DNA of 29,573 nt from Phycisphaerae bacterium (GCA_021604825.1 BQJS01000035.1:1-29573); one strand, 5' to 3'. Numbered from the stretch's first letter, positions 1 through 8,376 are shown. The notes: generated by a model not told the origin, from the letters alone. Numbers and translations are program-made.

Positions 1-1617
1 TCCATTGGGACAACGGGCGCCACCGGCTGGCACTGTGGTTCCGTCGGGGCCGAGGGGGTTTGAACCGAAGTAGACCGCATCGCTGACCGGATAGTCGTCG
101 TCGATAATACCAACTGCATCGAGCACCGTTCCGACGCTGACATCTTCGATACCATCTCCGCCACCGACTTCGGTGTCGATGTCGTCGTTGGGGGCGACCA
201 GCACGTCGCGGACCAGGGCGATGGTTTGGGTGCCGTTTTCGAAGCGTCCGATTCCGTTACCGATGACCAAGTCAGCCCCCACGCCCAAACCTCCGGCGAC
301 GAAGTACCCATCTGCATCGAGGGCGCACGGGTTGCCTCCGCAATCGTCCAGCGGAACGAGCAAGTCGACGTTACCTTTGGAAAGGGTTTCGCCTTCAATG
401 ACGACGATGGACAAACCGCAGAGCAGTTCGAACGGGTCGCCGAAGATTTCGACGAATTCCTGGTCCTGCGTCCCGTCATGCGAGATGGCGACTTCGTTGA
501 TGATTAGGTTGCTGGGAAGAGCGTCGCACGCGGGGAGTTCCATCCCGCACTCTACGCCCGCTCCTCGAAATTCCCCGCCCAGCCCGAGGCACTCGGCGGC
601 GTTGACGGCATCGTCGCATCCGCAAGCGGTGCAGCAGGCCCCGGATTGATCGTCGGGAATGTCGATGTCCGCGAATACCAGCAAGTGATCGCTGGCGGTC
701 GCACTGGTGCCCGCCGGTAAGGGCGCACCGAATTTAGCCAGGCCCCCGCCCAGTCCTTCGTCAGCGGAGTCGTAGACTTCCGACCCTGCAAAGGTGACCG
801 CATTGCTGCGCCAGATGTAGTCTATGCGTCGTCCCGATGCGTTCCGCGTCGCGTCGGAACCGTCTTTCTGAAACGCGGGGATGATGTTCAGACGCTGCGA
901 ACCGCTGCTCGCCTGCAAGGGGAGAAACACGCCGTTGGAAATCGGTAAGGAGATGTCACTGCCCAGCGAGTAACCGCCGGGAAGTCCTCCGGGCAGCGAA
1001 AAGAACTGCGACGGAGAGTCGGCGCTGTCGTTGATGTCGTCGTTCATGTCGCTGAGAAGCACATACGGGATGGTGTTCGAGTCGAAGGGTGCGGTCGCCT
1101 GCATCAAGCGGACGGATTCGACCGAGCGACGAAATTCGTCCACGTCGGCGCTGCCCGACTTCCAGTGGTTCCCCATGACGACAAAATTTTCCGCCGCACC
1201 GGGAATGTCGAGTTCAGCCCGCACAAAATTGCGGGTGATGTCGCGAGCGCTACCGTCACCGGATAAGTCGATGGCGTCGAGAGTGACAGGTGTTGTCGCA
1301 AATGGGAACTTGCTCATGATTCCCGAATGATTGCTTCCGTCGAAGGTGTTGGTTCCGCTGGCTAGAAATCGAAACGAATAACCCGCCGCAGTGGCCAAGT
1401 CGACGAAGGCACTGGAGGGCGTGTTGTTGACTTCCTGCACGCAGACGATGTCGGCTCCGACACGCAACAAGATATCGACGGCAGCGGCCTCCTGGGCGGG
1501 GTCCCCATCGAAGTTTTCGATGTTAAAGGTGGCCACGCGGATGCGGACATCGCCCCGGGTGGTTGCGGTAAGGGCAAGAAGGGCCAACAAGCCCAGTATC
1601 ATGCGAAATCGCGACAT
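1..1617 (-). CDS. Secreted endonuclease/exonuclease/phosphatase-family protein with lamin-tail-like domain (partial, runs off left edge)
   Basis: The reading frame is open for 539 codons from ATG at 1617 to the window edge, so the C-terminus is missing. Residues 1-22 form a hydrophobic signal peptide. Residues 25-318 carry the metal-dependent phosphoesterase (EEP) motifs in order: FNIENF (N32), VCVQEV (E62), GNHWKS (H151), LSDMND (D190, N192), RRIDYI (D266) and SDH (309-311). Residues 325-365 hold a Cys/Gly segment beginning GACC and ending GAGVECG, a repeat style I know from planctomycete exported proteins. Residues 370-535 resemble a lamin-tail domain (INEVAIS ... EFVEIF). A GGAG Shine-Dalgarno lies 9 bases before the ATG. 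The likely role is an extracellular or envelope nuclease or phosphatase; the substrate cannot be read from sequence. Domain family is confident, function is inference. Confidence 0.88.
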   Translation of the reverse strand, partial: MSRFRMILGLLALLALTATTRGDVRIRVATFNIENFDGDPAQEAAAVDILLRVGADIVCVQEVNNTPSSAFVDLATAAGYSFRFLASGTNTFDGSNHSGIMSKFPFATTPVTLDAIDLSGDGSARDITRNFVRAELDIPGAAENFVVMGNHWKSGSADVDEFRRSVESVRLMQATAPFDSNTIPYVLLSDMNDDINDSADSPSQFFSLPGGLPGGYSLGSDISLPISNGVFLPLQASSGSQRLNIIPAFQKDGSDATRNASGRRIDYIWRSNAVTFAGSEVYDSADEGLGGGLAKFGAPLPAGTSATASDHLLVFADIDIPDDQSGACCTACGCDDAVNAAECLGLGGEFRGAGVECGMELPACDALPSNLIINEVAISHDGTQDQEFVEIFGDPFELLCGLSIVVIEGETLSKGNVDLLVPLDDCGGNPCALDADGYFVAGGLGVGADLVIGNGIGRFENGTQTIALVRDVLVAPNDDIDTEVGGGDGIEDVSVGTVLDAVGIIDDDYPVSDAVYFGSNPLGPDGTTVPAGGARCPNG

Positions 1618-1779
1618 CTATCATTTCTCCAAAGATTCGGATGCAACCCTAAACGGATACTGCGTTTATCGCGCCACGGGGTCGATCAGCGTGATTCGTT
1701 TCCCTTCCGAGGCACGCCCGATATCCACAAAATGCGCGATACTTTGCAGATTGTTAACACAATTCGAACAGGGTGTACC

Positions 1780-1809
1780 TAGACAATTCCTCCGGGAATT
1801 CATTATACT
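1780..1809 (+). promoter_or_regulatory. Possible sigma70-like promoter
   Basis: TAGACA at 1780-1785 and TATACT at 1804-1809 are separated by 18 bases on the plus strand. No good gene lies downstream; a hairpin at 1836-1857 follows about 20 bases after the predicted start. It could drive a small RNA. Chance occurrence is quite possible. Confidence 0.25.
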
Positions 1810-1835
1810 CAGTTCTCACAGTGATTTCTCAAAGA

Positions 1836-1857
1836 CTCGCCGAATTTTCTCGGCGAG
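1836..1857. repeat. Perfect 8-bp inverted repeat (hairpin)
   Basis: CTCGCCGA at 1836-1843 pairs with TCGGCGAG at 1850-1857 around a 6-base loop. There is no T-tract on either side that would mark it as a standard intrinsic terminator. It may be a structured RNA element just downstream of the promoter-like pair at 1780-1809. Confidence 0.4.
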
Positions 1858-2299
1858 GAGCGCGACACCGGCGCAAGACGAGAGCGTCGCGAGAGATAAT
1901 CGACGCTCAAACCAATAACGAAGAAAATTGAAACGGCCATGTCAGGTTCACCGTTTTTCAATCTGCGAGCCTAGCCAAATGCTTCGGGCAGCTACCCCGA
2001 TGGTCATACCCGTTTGGCAGTCGATGCCGAACTGCCTCCTTCGTTGGATATATTGTTAGAGGCCGTGTCTGAGGCGGGATACGCGCAACGTCACGTTCGG
2101 GAGGTTCAATAAAGGCCCAGTAAGGCGTTAGGTATCAAGTCTTAGATTTCAATGTGTAAGAGTTCTCCCGTCACCAAGACTTCGGAAGATATCCGGGGTC
2201 GAAGTGCCGGAATCACCGGTTTTCCAACCCCCTTTGATGTAAAAGGGTGCGTTTCGACATCAAACGTCAAGCGGTACAACGAAGGCTCTCAGTCGGGAA

Positions 2300-2401
2300 T
2301 CAACGCGAGTACCGGAATTCGGCCCTCGCAAGTGCCTCGGTGACCCGGTCAGCGGCTTGATCCAGCCGGTGGGCACGAATGAGAGCTTTGATTTCCTTCA
2401 T
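2300..2401 (-). pseudogene. Truncated P-II-like regulator (N-terminal fragment, 33 residues)
   Basis: ATG at 2401 opens a 33-residue frame beginning MKEIKALIRAHRLD, which closely matches the N-terminus of the intact P-II-like protein at 13713-14051 (MKEIKAIVRQHRLD). It stops at 2300, before the T-loop, B-loop and C-loop that bind nucleotide and effector. A strong GGAGG ribosome site sits 7 bases upstream, and the start overlaps the stop of the small lipoprotein gene by four bases (ATGA), so translation may still occur. P-II proteins of this type are known to sit next to CzcA/CusA-family pumps. I read this as a decayed copy at the end of the left efflux operon; a deliberately short product is less likely. 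Confidence 0.7.
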
Positions 2402-2607
2402 TGTCGTCCCTCCGAATCACGTTCTGAAACCGTCCAGGGCGGTTTGGGAAAGCCACTTGAGTCCGCAGTTTTGCCCTCGGCGCAGCGGTCGGAGCAAGAC
2501 ACCATAATGCTCTCGCGCTCCGCTGAACAACCACATCCCGAGAACATGAGCAATAGGCTGGAGAGGCCAAGCCTAGCCCACCGCCGTCTCCGCAAGTTAG
2601 AAGACAT
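2398..2607 (-). CDS. Small Cys-rich lipoprotein downstream of CzcA-like pump
   Basis: This is a 69-residue product with an Arg-rich start (MSSNLRRRRW), a hydrophobic segment at residues 13-23 and a lipobox-like LMFSGC ending at Cys25. The mature part has further cysteines (27, 38, 42) and no recognised domain. An AGGGAG ribosome site lies about 9 bases before the ATG at 2607. It starts 22 bases after the pump gene stop, and its own stop overlaps the start of the P-II fragment, so it is translationally coupled within the left efflux operon. It probably sits in the outer membrane or periplasm. A role in metal binding or pump assembly is inference from context only. Confidence 0.6.
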   Translation of the reverse strand: MSSNLRRRRWARLGLSSLLLMFSGCGCSAERESIMVSCSDRCAEGKTADSSGFPKPPWTVSERDSEGRQ

Positions 2608-2629
2608 ATCGTTGCACTCCCTTCGTGAG

Positions 2630-5600
2630 TTAGATTGCCACTTCTTCCGCCTCTTTCTTGCCGAACACTTCATAGAGCAGCGGTAATACGAAAAGTGTTA
2701 GCAGCGTCGACGTGATGATGCCGCCGATGACGACCGTCGCAAGTGGTCGCTGTACCTCTGCTCCAACGCCGGTCGAAATGGCCATGGGCAAGAAGCCGAC
2801 TGCGTCTGTAACCGCCGTGGCTAACACTGGCCGGAGTCGTTGCCTTGCAGCTGTTGCCACAGCTTCATGCAGGCTCGCGCCGGAATTTCTCAGCGGTCGA
2901 ATCGCGGAGACCAGTATCTGTCCGTTGAGAACGGCGATGCCCCCAAGAACGATGAACCCTACGGCGGCGCTCACACTGAACGGAAGTTCCGCAAACTGCA
3001 AGGCCAACACTGCCCCGACCATCGCAAACGGAATGCCCGTGTAAATGAGCAGCACATCCCGGAGGCTCTTGAGGCTGAAGAGCAGAAGGAAGAACACGAG
3101 AATCAGCGTCAGCGGCACAAGAATGCTCAAGCGAAGTCTTGCCCTTTCGAGATTCTCGAACTGCCCACCCCAGTTGATGACGTATCCTTCTGGAAGTGAT
3201 ATCTCCTTGTCGATTCGTGCCTTTGCCTCCGCAACAAAAGATGTCGTATCTCTTCCGACGACATTGCACTGCACTCGAATCAGGCGACGACTCCACTCGC
3301 GGTTGATCGTGGACGCCCCTTCGGTGTCCTCGATCTGGGCCAGTTCACTGAGTGGTACGCGTGGCCCGATCTCCGTTGGGATGAGCGTACGGGCAAGTAG
3401 CTCGCTATCCGCGCGGTACTCATCGGGAAGACGCACGACGAGCGGGAATTTTCGCTGCCCCTCAAAGATTTCTCCTACGCGTCGAGTACCTACGGTCTCC
3501 ACGAAATCGAGCACGCTACGGGCGGGAATCCCGTAACGGGCGATCTTCTTCCGATCCACGCGGATTCGCAGCGTTGGCTGACCCGACACTTGATCCACGG
3601 CGATGTTCGATGCCCCTTCAGTTTCCACTAGGATTTCCTGAACAAGATTGCTCAGTCGGATGAGTTCGTCGAAGTCGTCACCGTAAATCTTGATACCCAG
3701 GTCGGAGCGGATGCCCGAGATCATTTCGTTGATACGCATTTCAATGGGCTGCGTGAACACCTGGTTCAAGCCAGGCAAATCCGCAAGCTCCTGCTGCATG
3801 AGTGCGCTTAGCCCGGCCTGCGTAGCCGCGCGTGTCCAGTCATCGCGCGGCTTGAGTGAAACGAAGATGTCGGTTAGTTCGATCCCCATCGGGTCGGTCG
3901 CGACCTCAGCCGTTCCGATGCGACTCCACACGTTGCGGATTTCATCCGGGAACTTCTCAAGCAAGAGGCGTTCGATGCGCGAGTTATAAGCTACGGATTC
4001 GTCGATCGCGACGCCGGCGAGTCGTATCGTATTGATGACTATGGAACCTTCACTAAGGCGAGGAATGAACTCGCCCCCCAGCCGCAAGGCCGAAAGACCG
4101 GTCGCCACGAGTAGAACAGCCACGGCTGGCAGAACGATGATGCGCATCCGTGAGGCCCAGTTGAGCAATAATCCGTACACTGAAACCAACGCACGCCCAA
4201 CGAGACCCGCGTTCTCGCTGACCTTGCGGGGCAGAAAATAGTAGCTCAAGATGGGTGAGAGCGTGACGGAGACGATCAGTGCCCCCATCAATGCGAAGAT
4301 GAAAGTCCACGCCATCGGCCGGAACATCTTGCCTTCGATTCCCTCCAGCATGAGGATCGGGAAGAACACGACCATGATGATCCCAAGACCGAACACGGTT
4401 GGCCGAACGACCTGCTTGCTGGACTCGATGATGCAACGCAAGCGTTCGTCTCGTTGAAGCGGGCGACCAAGTTCGGTTTGACGTTCGGCGAGCATGCGGA
4501 GGTTCGCTTCCGTCATCACCACCGATCCGTCCACGATCACGCCGAAGTCAATCGCCCCGAGACTCAAGAGGCTGGCGGCAATGCCGAACTCGTACATCCC
4601 CAGCACAGCAAACAGCATGGCGATCGGGATCGCAATGGCGACAAGCAGGCCAGCGCGGATGTTCCCGAGCAGGATCAAGAGCACCACGATCACGAGCACC
4701 GCCCCAGCCAGTAGATTGTGCTCGACGGTGCCGATGACCTCATGTACAAGTTCGGTTCGGTCGTAAACGATCTCAACAATGAGGTCGTCCGGAAGAGACT
4801 TCTTGACGCCTTCAAGTCGCTCTTTGAGCAGTTCCGTGACGACCTTGCTGTTCTCGCCCATCAGCATGAAGCCCAAGCCAAGCACAGCTTCGCCTCGACC
4901 TTGGGCAGTCACCGCGCCGCGGCGTATTTCATGTCCGATGGCAACCTTGGCGATGTCCTTGATGAACAGCGGTGAGCCACCGTAGGATACGAGGACGATG
5001 TTTTCGATTTCTTCGACACTGGTAACCCGCCCGATGCCATGAACGAGTCTCGACTCTCCGCCCGAGATGACTTGTCCGCCGCCGACATTGTGATTGTTCT
5101 CTTCGAGCGTCTCGAAAACGTCGTCAAGCGTCAGGTCATATTTTAGGAGCGCTTCCGGTGACACGATGACATGGAATTGCTTTTCGTTGCCGCCCCAGGA
5201 GTTCACCTCAGCTACACCTGGAACCTTCCTCAGTTCCGGCTTGATGACCCAGTCGTGAATAGTACGAAGGTCTTCGAGCGTACGATTCGGGTCTTCCGAG
5301 CGTACGATATAGTGAAAGATTTCCCCCAAACCCGTGGCGATTGGGCCAAGCTCCGGTCGGCTAATACCGTCTGGAAGCTCTACGCCAGCAAGGCGCTCCG
5401 ACACATATTGTCGTGCGTCGGTGATCGTTGAGGAGTCATCAAAAATCGCGACGACTTGTGAAAGCCCAAACTTCGACACCGAACGCACATCTGAAAGCCC
5501 AGGCAAACCCCCGATGGAAAGCTCGACAGGCAGCGTAATCTGCTGCTCGATCTCCTCCGGGTTCAGAGCAGGGGCCACTGTGTTGATTTGCACCTGTACG

Positions 5601-5731
5601 GGGGTCGTGTCAGGAAAGGCGTCCACTGGAATATGCACGAGCGTCCACCCGCCCAGTCCAATCCCTAGCACGAAAAGAAGCAGCACGAGTAAGTGGTTCT
5701 TGAGCGCGAACTCTACAAGACGATTCAGCAT
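2630..5731 (-). CDS. czcA: CzcA-type heavy-metal efflux RND permease (left operon)
   Basis: This 1033-residue inner-membrane proton/metal antiporter has the usual length for the heavy-metal RND family. The N-terminal membrane helix spans about residues 13-32, followed by the first periplasmic loop, the TM2-TM6 block (about 340-500), a second periplasmic loop and the TM8-TM12 block. The TM4 motif LGAIDFGVIVDGSVVMTE at 392-408 holds D395, D401 and E408, the proton-relay acidic residues of CzcA. This DFG..DG form is typical of Zn/Co/Cd/Ni pumps and unlike the Cu/Ag CusA form. GGAG lies upstream of the ATG, 14 bases after the adaptor gene stop. It would work with the adaptor at 5746-7374; no outer-membrane channel is encoded in this operon. 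Exact metal is not decidable from sequence. Confidence 0.93.
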   Translation of the reverse strand: MLNRLVEFALKNHLLVLLLFVLGIGLGGWTLVHIPVDAFPDTTPVQVQINTVAPALNPEEIEQQITLPVELSIGGLPGLSDVRSVSKFGLSQVVAIFDDSSTITDARQYVSERLAGVELPDGISRPELGPIATGLGEIFHYIVRSEDPNRTLEDLRTIHDWVIKPELRKVPGVAEVNSWGGNEKQFHVIVSPEALLKYDLTLDDVFETLEENNHNVGGGQVISGGESRLVHGIGRVTSVEEIENIVLVSYGGSPLFIKDIAKVAIGHEIRRGAVTAQGRGEAVLGLGFMLMGENSKVVTELLKERLEGVKKSLPDDLIVEIVYDRTELVHEVIGTVEHNLLAGAVLVIVVLLILLGNIRAGLLVAIAIPIAMLFAVLGMYEFGIAASLLSLGAIDFGVIVDGSVVMTEANLRMLAERQTELGRPLQRDERLRCIIESSKQVVRPTVFGLGIIMVVFFPILMLEGIEGKMFRPMAWTFIFALMGALIVSVTLSPILSYYFLPRKVSENAGLVGRALVSVYGLLLNWASRMRIIVLPAVAVLLVATGLSALRLGGEFIPRLSEGSIVINTIRLAGVAIDESVAYNSRIERLLLEKFPDEIRNVWSRIGTAEVATDPMGIELTDIFVSLKPRDDWTRAATQAGLSALMQQELADLPGLNQVFTQPIEMRINEMISGIRSDLGIKIYGDDFDELIRLSNLVQEILVETEGASNIAVDQVSGQPTLRIRVDRKKIARYGIPARSVLDFVETVGTRRVGEIFEGQRKFPLVVRLPDEYRADSELLARTLIPTEIGPRVPLSELAQIEDTEGASTINREWSRRLIRVQCNVVGRDTTSFVAEAKARIDKEISLPEGYVINWGGQFENLERARLRLSILVPLTLILVFFLLLFSLKSLRDVLLIYTGIPFAMVGAVLALQFAELPFSVSAAVGFIVLGGIAVLNGQILVSAIRPLRNSGASLHEAVATAARQRLRPVLATAVTDAVGFLPMAISTGVGAEVQRPLATVVIGGIITSTLLTLFVLPLLYEVFGKKEAEEVAI

Positions 5732-5745
5732 GAAGGTGACTCCGC

Positions 5746-7374
5746 TTAGTCGTCCACGCAGCCGGCACCGAGGCGCGACTTGAGGAACTCAGATTTCATC
5801 GTGAACCCACCCGAAACGACGATCTCATCGGTCGCGAGAATGCCCGCAAGGATTTCGACCGAATGAGCGCTTCTTGCACCCACCGCGACTCGCCGCAAAT
5901 CGAACAAATCCGCATCCTCTTTGACAAAGACATACGGTCGCCCCTCAAACCGCTGCAACGCCGATGACGGCAAACGAAGCATGTTCACCGGTTTGTCGAG
6001 CACGACCTTGACCGTGCCGAACATGCCGCTCTTCAGTCTTATATCGGGATTTGGAACCAGGGCGCGGGCTCTGACGAGCCGGGTTCGCTCGTTGACGCGC
6101 GAGTCGATCCAGATAAGTTCGCCTTGACTCGTGTCATCCGGCAATCCGCTGAAGGTTGCCTCGACTGTGTGGCCCGTATGCACTCTTTCGATTTGGTTTT
6201 CCGGGACGGCAAGTTCGAGCCACATGGTTGACAAATCGGCAAGGGTAAAGAGTTGCGCGCCTGGCTTAACCGCCTCTCCAACCACGGCCAAACGTTCGAC
6301 CAACGTCCCCGCGTAAGGAGCGCGAACGCTAATCAATGACGAACTCGACTTTGTATTCTTGATCTGCCGGATTTCCGCCTCGGTGAAGCGGTAGTTCAGA
6401 AGCGTTTGTCGCGCGGTCGTCGTGACGACTTTCGCCATGGCAAACTCGGCCTCGGCCTTCTGGTAATCCGCTTGGGACGCAATCTTTTTGGCGACCAACT
6501 GCCCTTCGCGTTTAAAAGCGAGGGACTTCACATTCTCATCCACCAAAGCCAAGAGATAATCTCTCTTAGCGGATGCGATTTCCGAGGAAGCAATCTCGAC
6601 GAGGACGTCTCCCTCAGCCACAACCTGCCCGACGTCGACGAGAACGCGCTCGATCACGCCGGGGGCGAGCGGCGTGATGCGGGCAACAAGATTCTGATTG
6701 TAGCGCACCTCGCAATAAACACTGACACCGGGTGACGACTCGCCGGGTTGCGGTCTTGCTGTCGTAATCCCGGCTTTCGACGCGGAATCCCGTGACACCT
6801 GTCGAATCCTCAGACTTTCTCCCGGTTTCAGGTCGGGAGCAATCTCCGGGTGGCAGATTCCGCACTCCTGCTCCAGTACATCGTGCTCTTTGCACATCAG
6901 TCCGCTGTTCGTTTCACTCGTCGGCTTGTTTCTCAAGTCGGGGTGGCAGATGAAACACTCATCTTCGTATACGTCGTGCTCCGAACACCAGAGTCTTGCT
7001 GGATCTCGCTGCGCGCTTGGGTCCGGTTTAGGTCGCATCGACGCCCACTTGTCCCGCGCACTCGGATTGCACGCCACACACTGCGATTCCGGTAGGCGAT
7101 GCTCACCACACCAATCGCCCTCAGCCTTGAAAGCAGGAATCAGGGACGCATTGCATCGTGTACAGAACGCCTCCGGGACGTCGTGCCCAGCGCAAAACCC
7201 GAGCGTCCTGATCAACTTGGGATTGCAGAACGGGCACCTCGACTCCGCGATTCTGTGCGTAGTGCACAAGTCCAACTCGCCAGACTTCTCGGCCCAGGCA
7301 GGGCACGTTGTCTGCATTAGCAGTGATACCATGAGGACCAGGTATCGGCCCCCGTAAGGCCTCTTTATTTTCAT
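5746..7374 (-). CDS. czcB: CzcB-type periplasmic adaptor with five N-terminal CxxH-x6-CxxC repeats
   Basis: This is a 542-residue membrane-fusion protein. Residues 1-28 are a signal peptide. Residues 37-174 carry five copies of C-x2-H-x3-E-x2-C-x2-C, starting at C37, C61, C89, C130 and C161. The pattern suggests five small zinc-binding knuckles; it is not the heme motif CxxCH. From about residue 215 the HlyD-like part follows: lipoyl half-motif, coiled hairpin (about 270-335), second lipoyl half (APYAGTLVERLAVVGEAV) and beta-barrel to the end. GGAG sits 8 bases before the ATG. The gene lies between the Cys-rich secreted protein and the pump. The repeats probably bind metal in the periplasm, as sensor, chaperone or buffer; that is inference. 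Confidence 0.9.
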   Translation of the reverse strand: MKIKRPYGGRYLVLMVSLLMQTTCPAWAEKSGELDLCTTHRIAESRCPFCNPKLIRTLGFCAGHDVPEAFCTRCNASLIPAFKAEGDWCGEHRLPESQCVACNPSARDKWASMRPKPDPSAQRDPARLWCSEHDVYEDECFICHPDLRNKPTSETNSGLMCKEHDVLEQECGICHPEIAPDLKPGESLRIRQVSRDSASKAGITTARPQPGESSPGVSVYCEVRYNQNLVARITPLAPGVIERVLVDVGQVVAEGDVLVEIASSEIASAKRDYLLALVDENVKSLAFKREGQLVAKKIASQADYQKAEAEFAMAKVVTTTARQTLLNYRFTEAEIRQIKNTKSSSSLISVRAPYAGTLVERLAVVGEAVKPGAQLFTLADLSTMWLELAVPENQIERVHTGHTVEATFSGLPDDTSQGELIWIDSRVNERTRLVRARALVPNPDIRLKSGMFGTVKVVLDKPVNMLRLPSSALQRFEGRPYVFVKEDADLFDLRRVAVGARSAHSVEILAGILATDEIVVSGGFTMKSEFLKSRLGAGCVDD

Positions 7375-7556
7375 TCGCTTGTCTCCGAATTCCGTAACTG
7401 GAAAATCAAGAATCTCACGGCGCTAGGTCATGGAAGCGATCTGTGGAACACAGCAGCCACATCACCCGACGACGGTCCCGTCGGATGGTCGGGGGACGCG
7501 CGAACCCAAAGCTACAGTGGATGGCGCGAGGCCCGCTGCTTATGTAGGATTGGAGG

Positions 7557-7907
7557 TCAAACGAGAAGTGGTCGGTCTGGAATGGGATACGGAAAGTGCT
7601 CCCGTATCAGATGCGCGAGCCAAACAGGACTACCCTCATGCACTGTTTCGCGCCGGACTGTGCTGGGCGTGGTCGCCACATTCGCCGCCGGCACAATGTG
7701 GTCAATGTTTGGGCGCCCGTTCTGCTCCGTAAGCCAAACGGCTGCGTTACACAGCTCTAGGCAGGACGAGCACTGGCATGGCTGGGATGATTCGCTCTCG
7801 TCTGGGCAGGCATCTTCACAGCATTCAACAAATATCCCGGCCTGACAAAGCGTCGGCACACCGATCAGGCCCCATGATGCAATGAACACTGCCAGTAATC
7901 GCATCAT
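7557..7907 (-). CDS. Small secreted Cys-rich protein (left operon)
   Basis: The product is 116 residues: a signal peptide (about 1-23, ending CQAG), a Cys cluster at residues 29-53 with nine cysteines (CC, CPD, CQCSSC, LC), a variable middle and a C-terminal tail ending FPYPIPDRPLLV. The product at 20656-21060 has the same plan: signal, Cys cluster, and a tail ending LPPSDLPLLI. Both are at or near the head of an RND efflux operon. Its ATG overlaps the repressor gene stop by four bases (ATGA), so the two are translationally coupled. I do not recognise a named family. Periplasmic metal binding is a reasonable inference from the Cys cluster and location. Confidence 0.65.
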   Translation of the reverse strand: MMRLLAVFIASWGLIGVPTLCQAGIFVECCEDACPDESESSQPCQCSSCLELCNAAVWLTEQNGRPNIDHIVPAANVATTPSTVRRETVHEGSPVWLAHLIREHFPYPIPDRPLLV

Positions 7908-8314
7908 CGTGCAGCCGACCTCACACTTCCTGCAGCACCAATGTTCGAACCTGAATCGGAGATATGGCTCATCACCGACCGAGCGAGTTCCAACCAGAAA
8001 CGATCCGCGAGCGAGTAATAGGCGAATTTTCCAGAGACTCGATACTCAATCGCGCCCAATCTTCGCAGCTCGCGAAGTTGCTGCGAAAGTGTCGACATCG
8101 AAACATCCAGCGTGGCCGCGAGGTCACAAACGCACAGTTCACGCCCGTCCAAGGCTTCGAGCACGCGAAGTCGGTTTGGATGAGCAAGCACTTTGAGGGC
8201 CTCGGCCACCTGCTCCAGCACCGTGCGCCTTGGAAGCGCGGCTCTTGTTTCCTCGACACTCGCCGAGTCGACCGAGTCGATTTCGCACAGTCCATCCTTC
8301 ACACGACACCGCAT
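7904..8314 (-). CDS. ArsR/SmtB-family metal-responsive repressor, CadC-like
   Basis: This 136-residue winged-helix repressor has HTH residues at about 36-105. The alpha-3 metal motif ELCVCDL places C61 and C63, and two N-terminal cysteines (C3, C10, the second in LCEID) could complete the four-Cys site known from CadC, which senses Cd, Pb and Zn. The alpha-5 Asp/His ligand set of SmtB/CzrA is not evident. A strong promoter lies just upstream with an inverted repeat over its -10 element, as expected for autoregulation. GAGG precedes the ATG. It heads the left efflux operon and probably represses it until metal binds. As(III) sensing is the main alternative for a CVC motif. Confidence 0.9.
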   Translation of the reverse strand: MRCRVKDGLCEIDSVDSASVEETRAALPRRTVLEQVAEALKVLAHPNRLRVLEALDGRELCVCDLAATLDVSMSTLSQQLRELRRLGAIEYRVSGKFAYYSLADRFWLELARSVMSHISDSGSNIGAAGSVRSAAR

Positions 8315-8337
8315 TGAAGCCTCGCTCGTCTATTTCG

Positions 8338-8376
8338 TCATTCCATGAATTATAGAAATGAAAAACGAAAGGTCAA
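8338..8376 (-). promoter_or_regulatory. Promoter and probable repressor operator of the left efflux operon
   Basis: On the minus strand TTGACC (8376-8371) and TATAAT (8354-8349) are separated by 16 bases, close to the sigma70 consensus. An imperfect inverted repeat, TCATTTC and GGAATGA with a 10-base spacer (8338-8361), covers the -10 box and is a fair candidate operator for the ArsR/CadC-like repressor starting at 8314. Confidence 0.65.

Larger units (their letters stand above)
1618..2299. other. Intergenic region without a convincing gene
   Basis: About 680 bases lie between the start of the secreted phosphoesterase gene and the P-II remnant. A plus-strand promoter-like pair and an 8-bp hairpin are listed separately. 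A plus-strand stretch at 1975-2112 is open for 45 codons and reads like a protein tail (LPPSLDILLEAVSEAGYAQ), but it has no start codon or ribosome site, so at most it is a gene remnant. Short open frames near 2152-2343 show no motif and no ribosome site. Confidence 0.5.

Noticed and set aside
1975..2112. Plus-strand 45-codon open stretch with protein-like composition
   Set aside because: No start codon, no ribosome site and no recognised motif; at best a remnant, noted only in the intergenic entry.
2152..2343. 63-codon plus-strand frame
   Set aside because: No ribosome site, no motif; the P-II remnant on the other strand covers its end.
6850..7270. Heme-binding (CxxCH) reading of the adaptor repeats
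   Set aside because: The motifs are CxxH...CxxC; no CxxCH is present.
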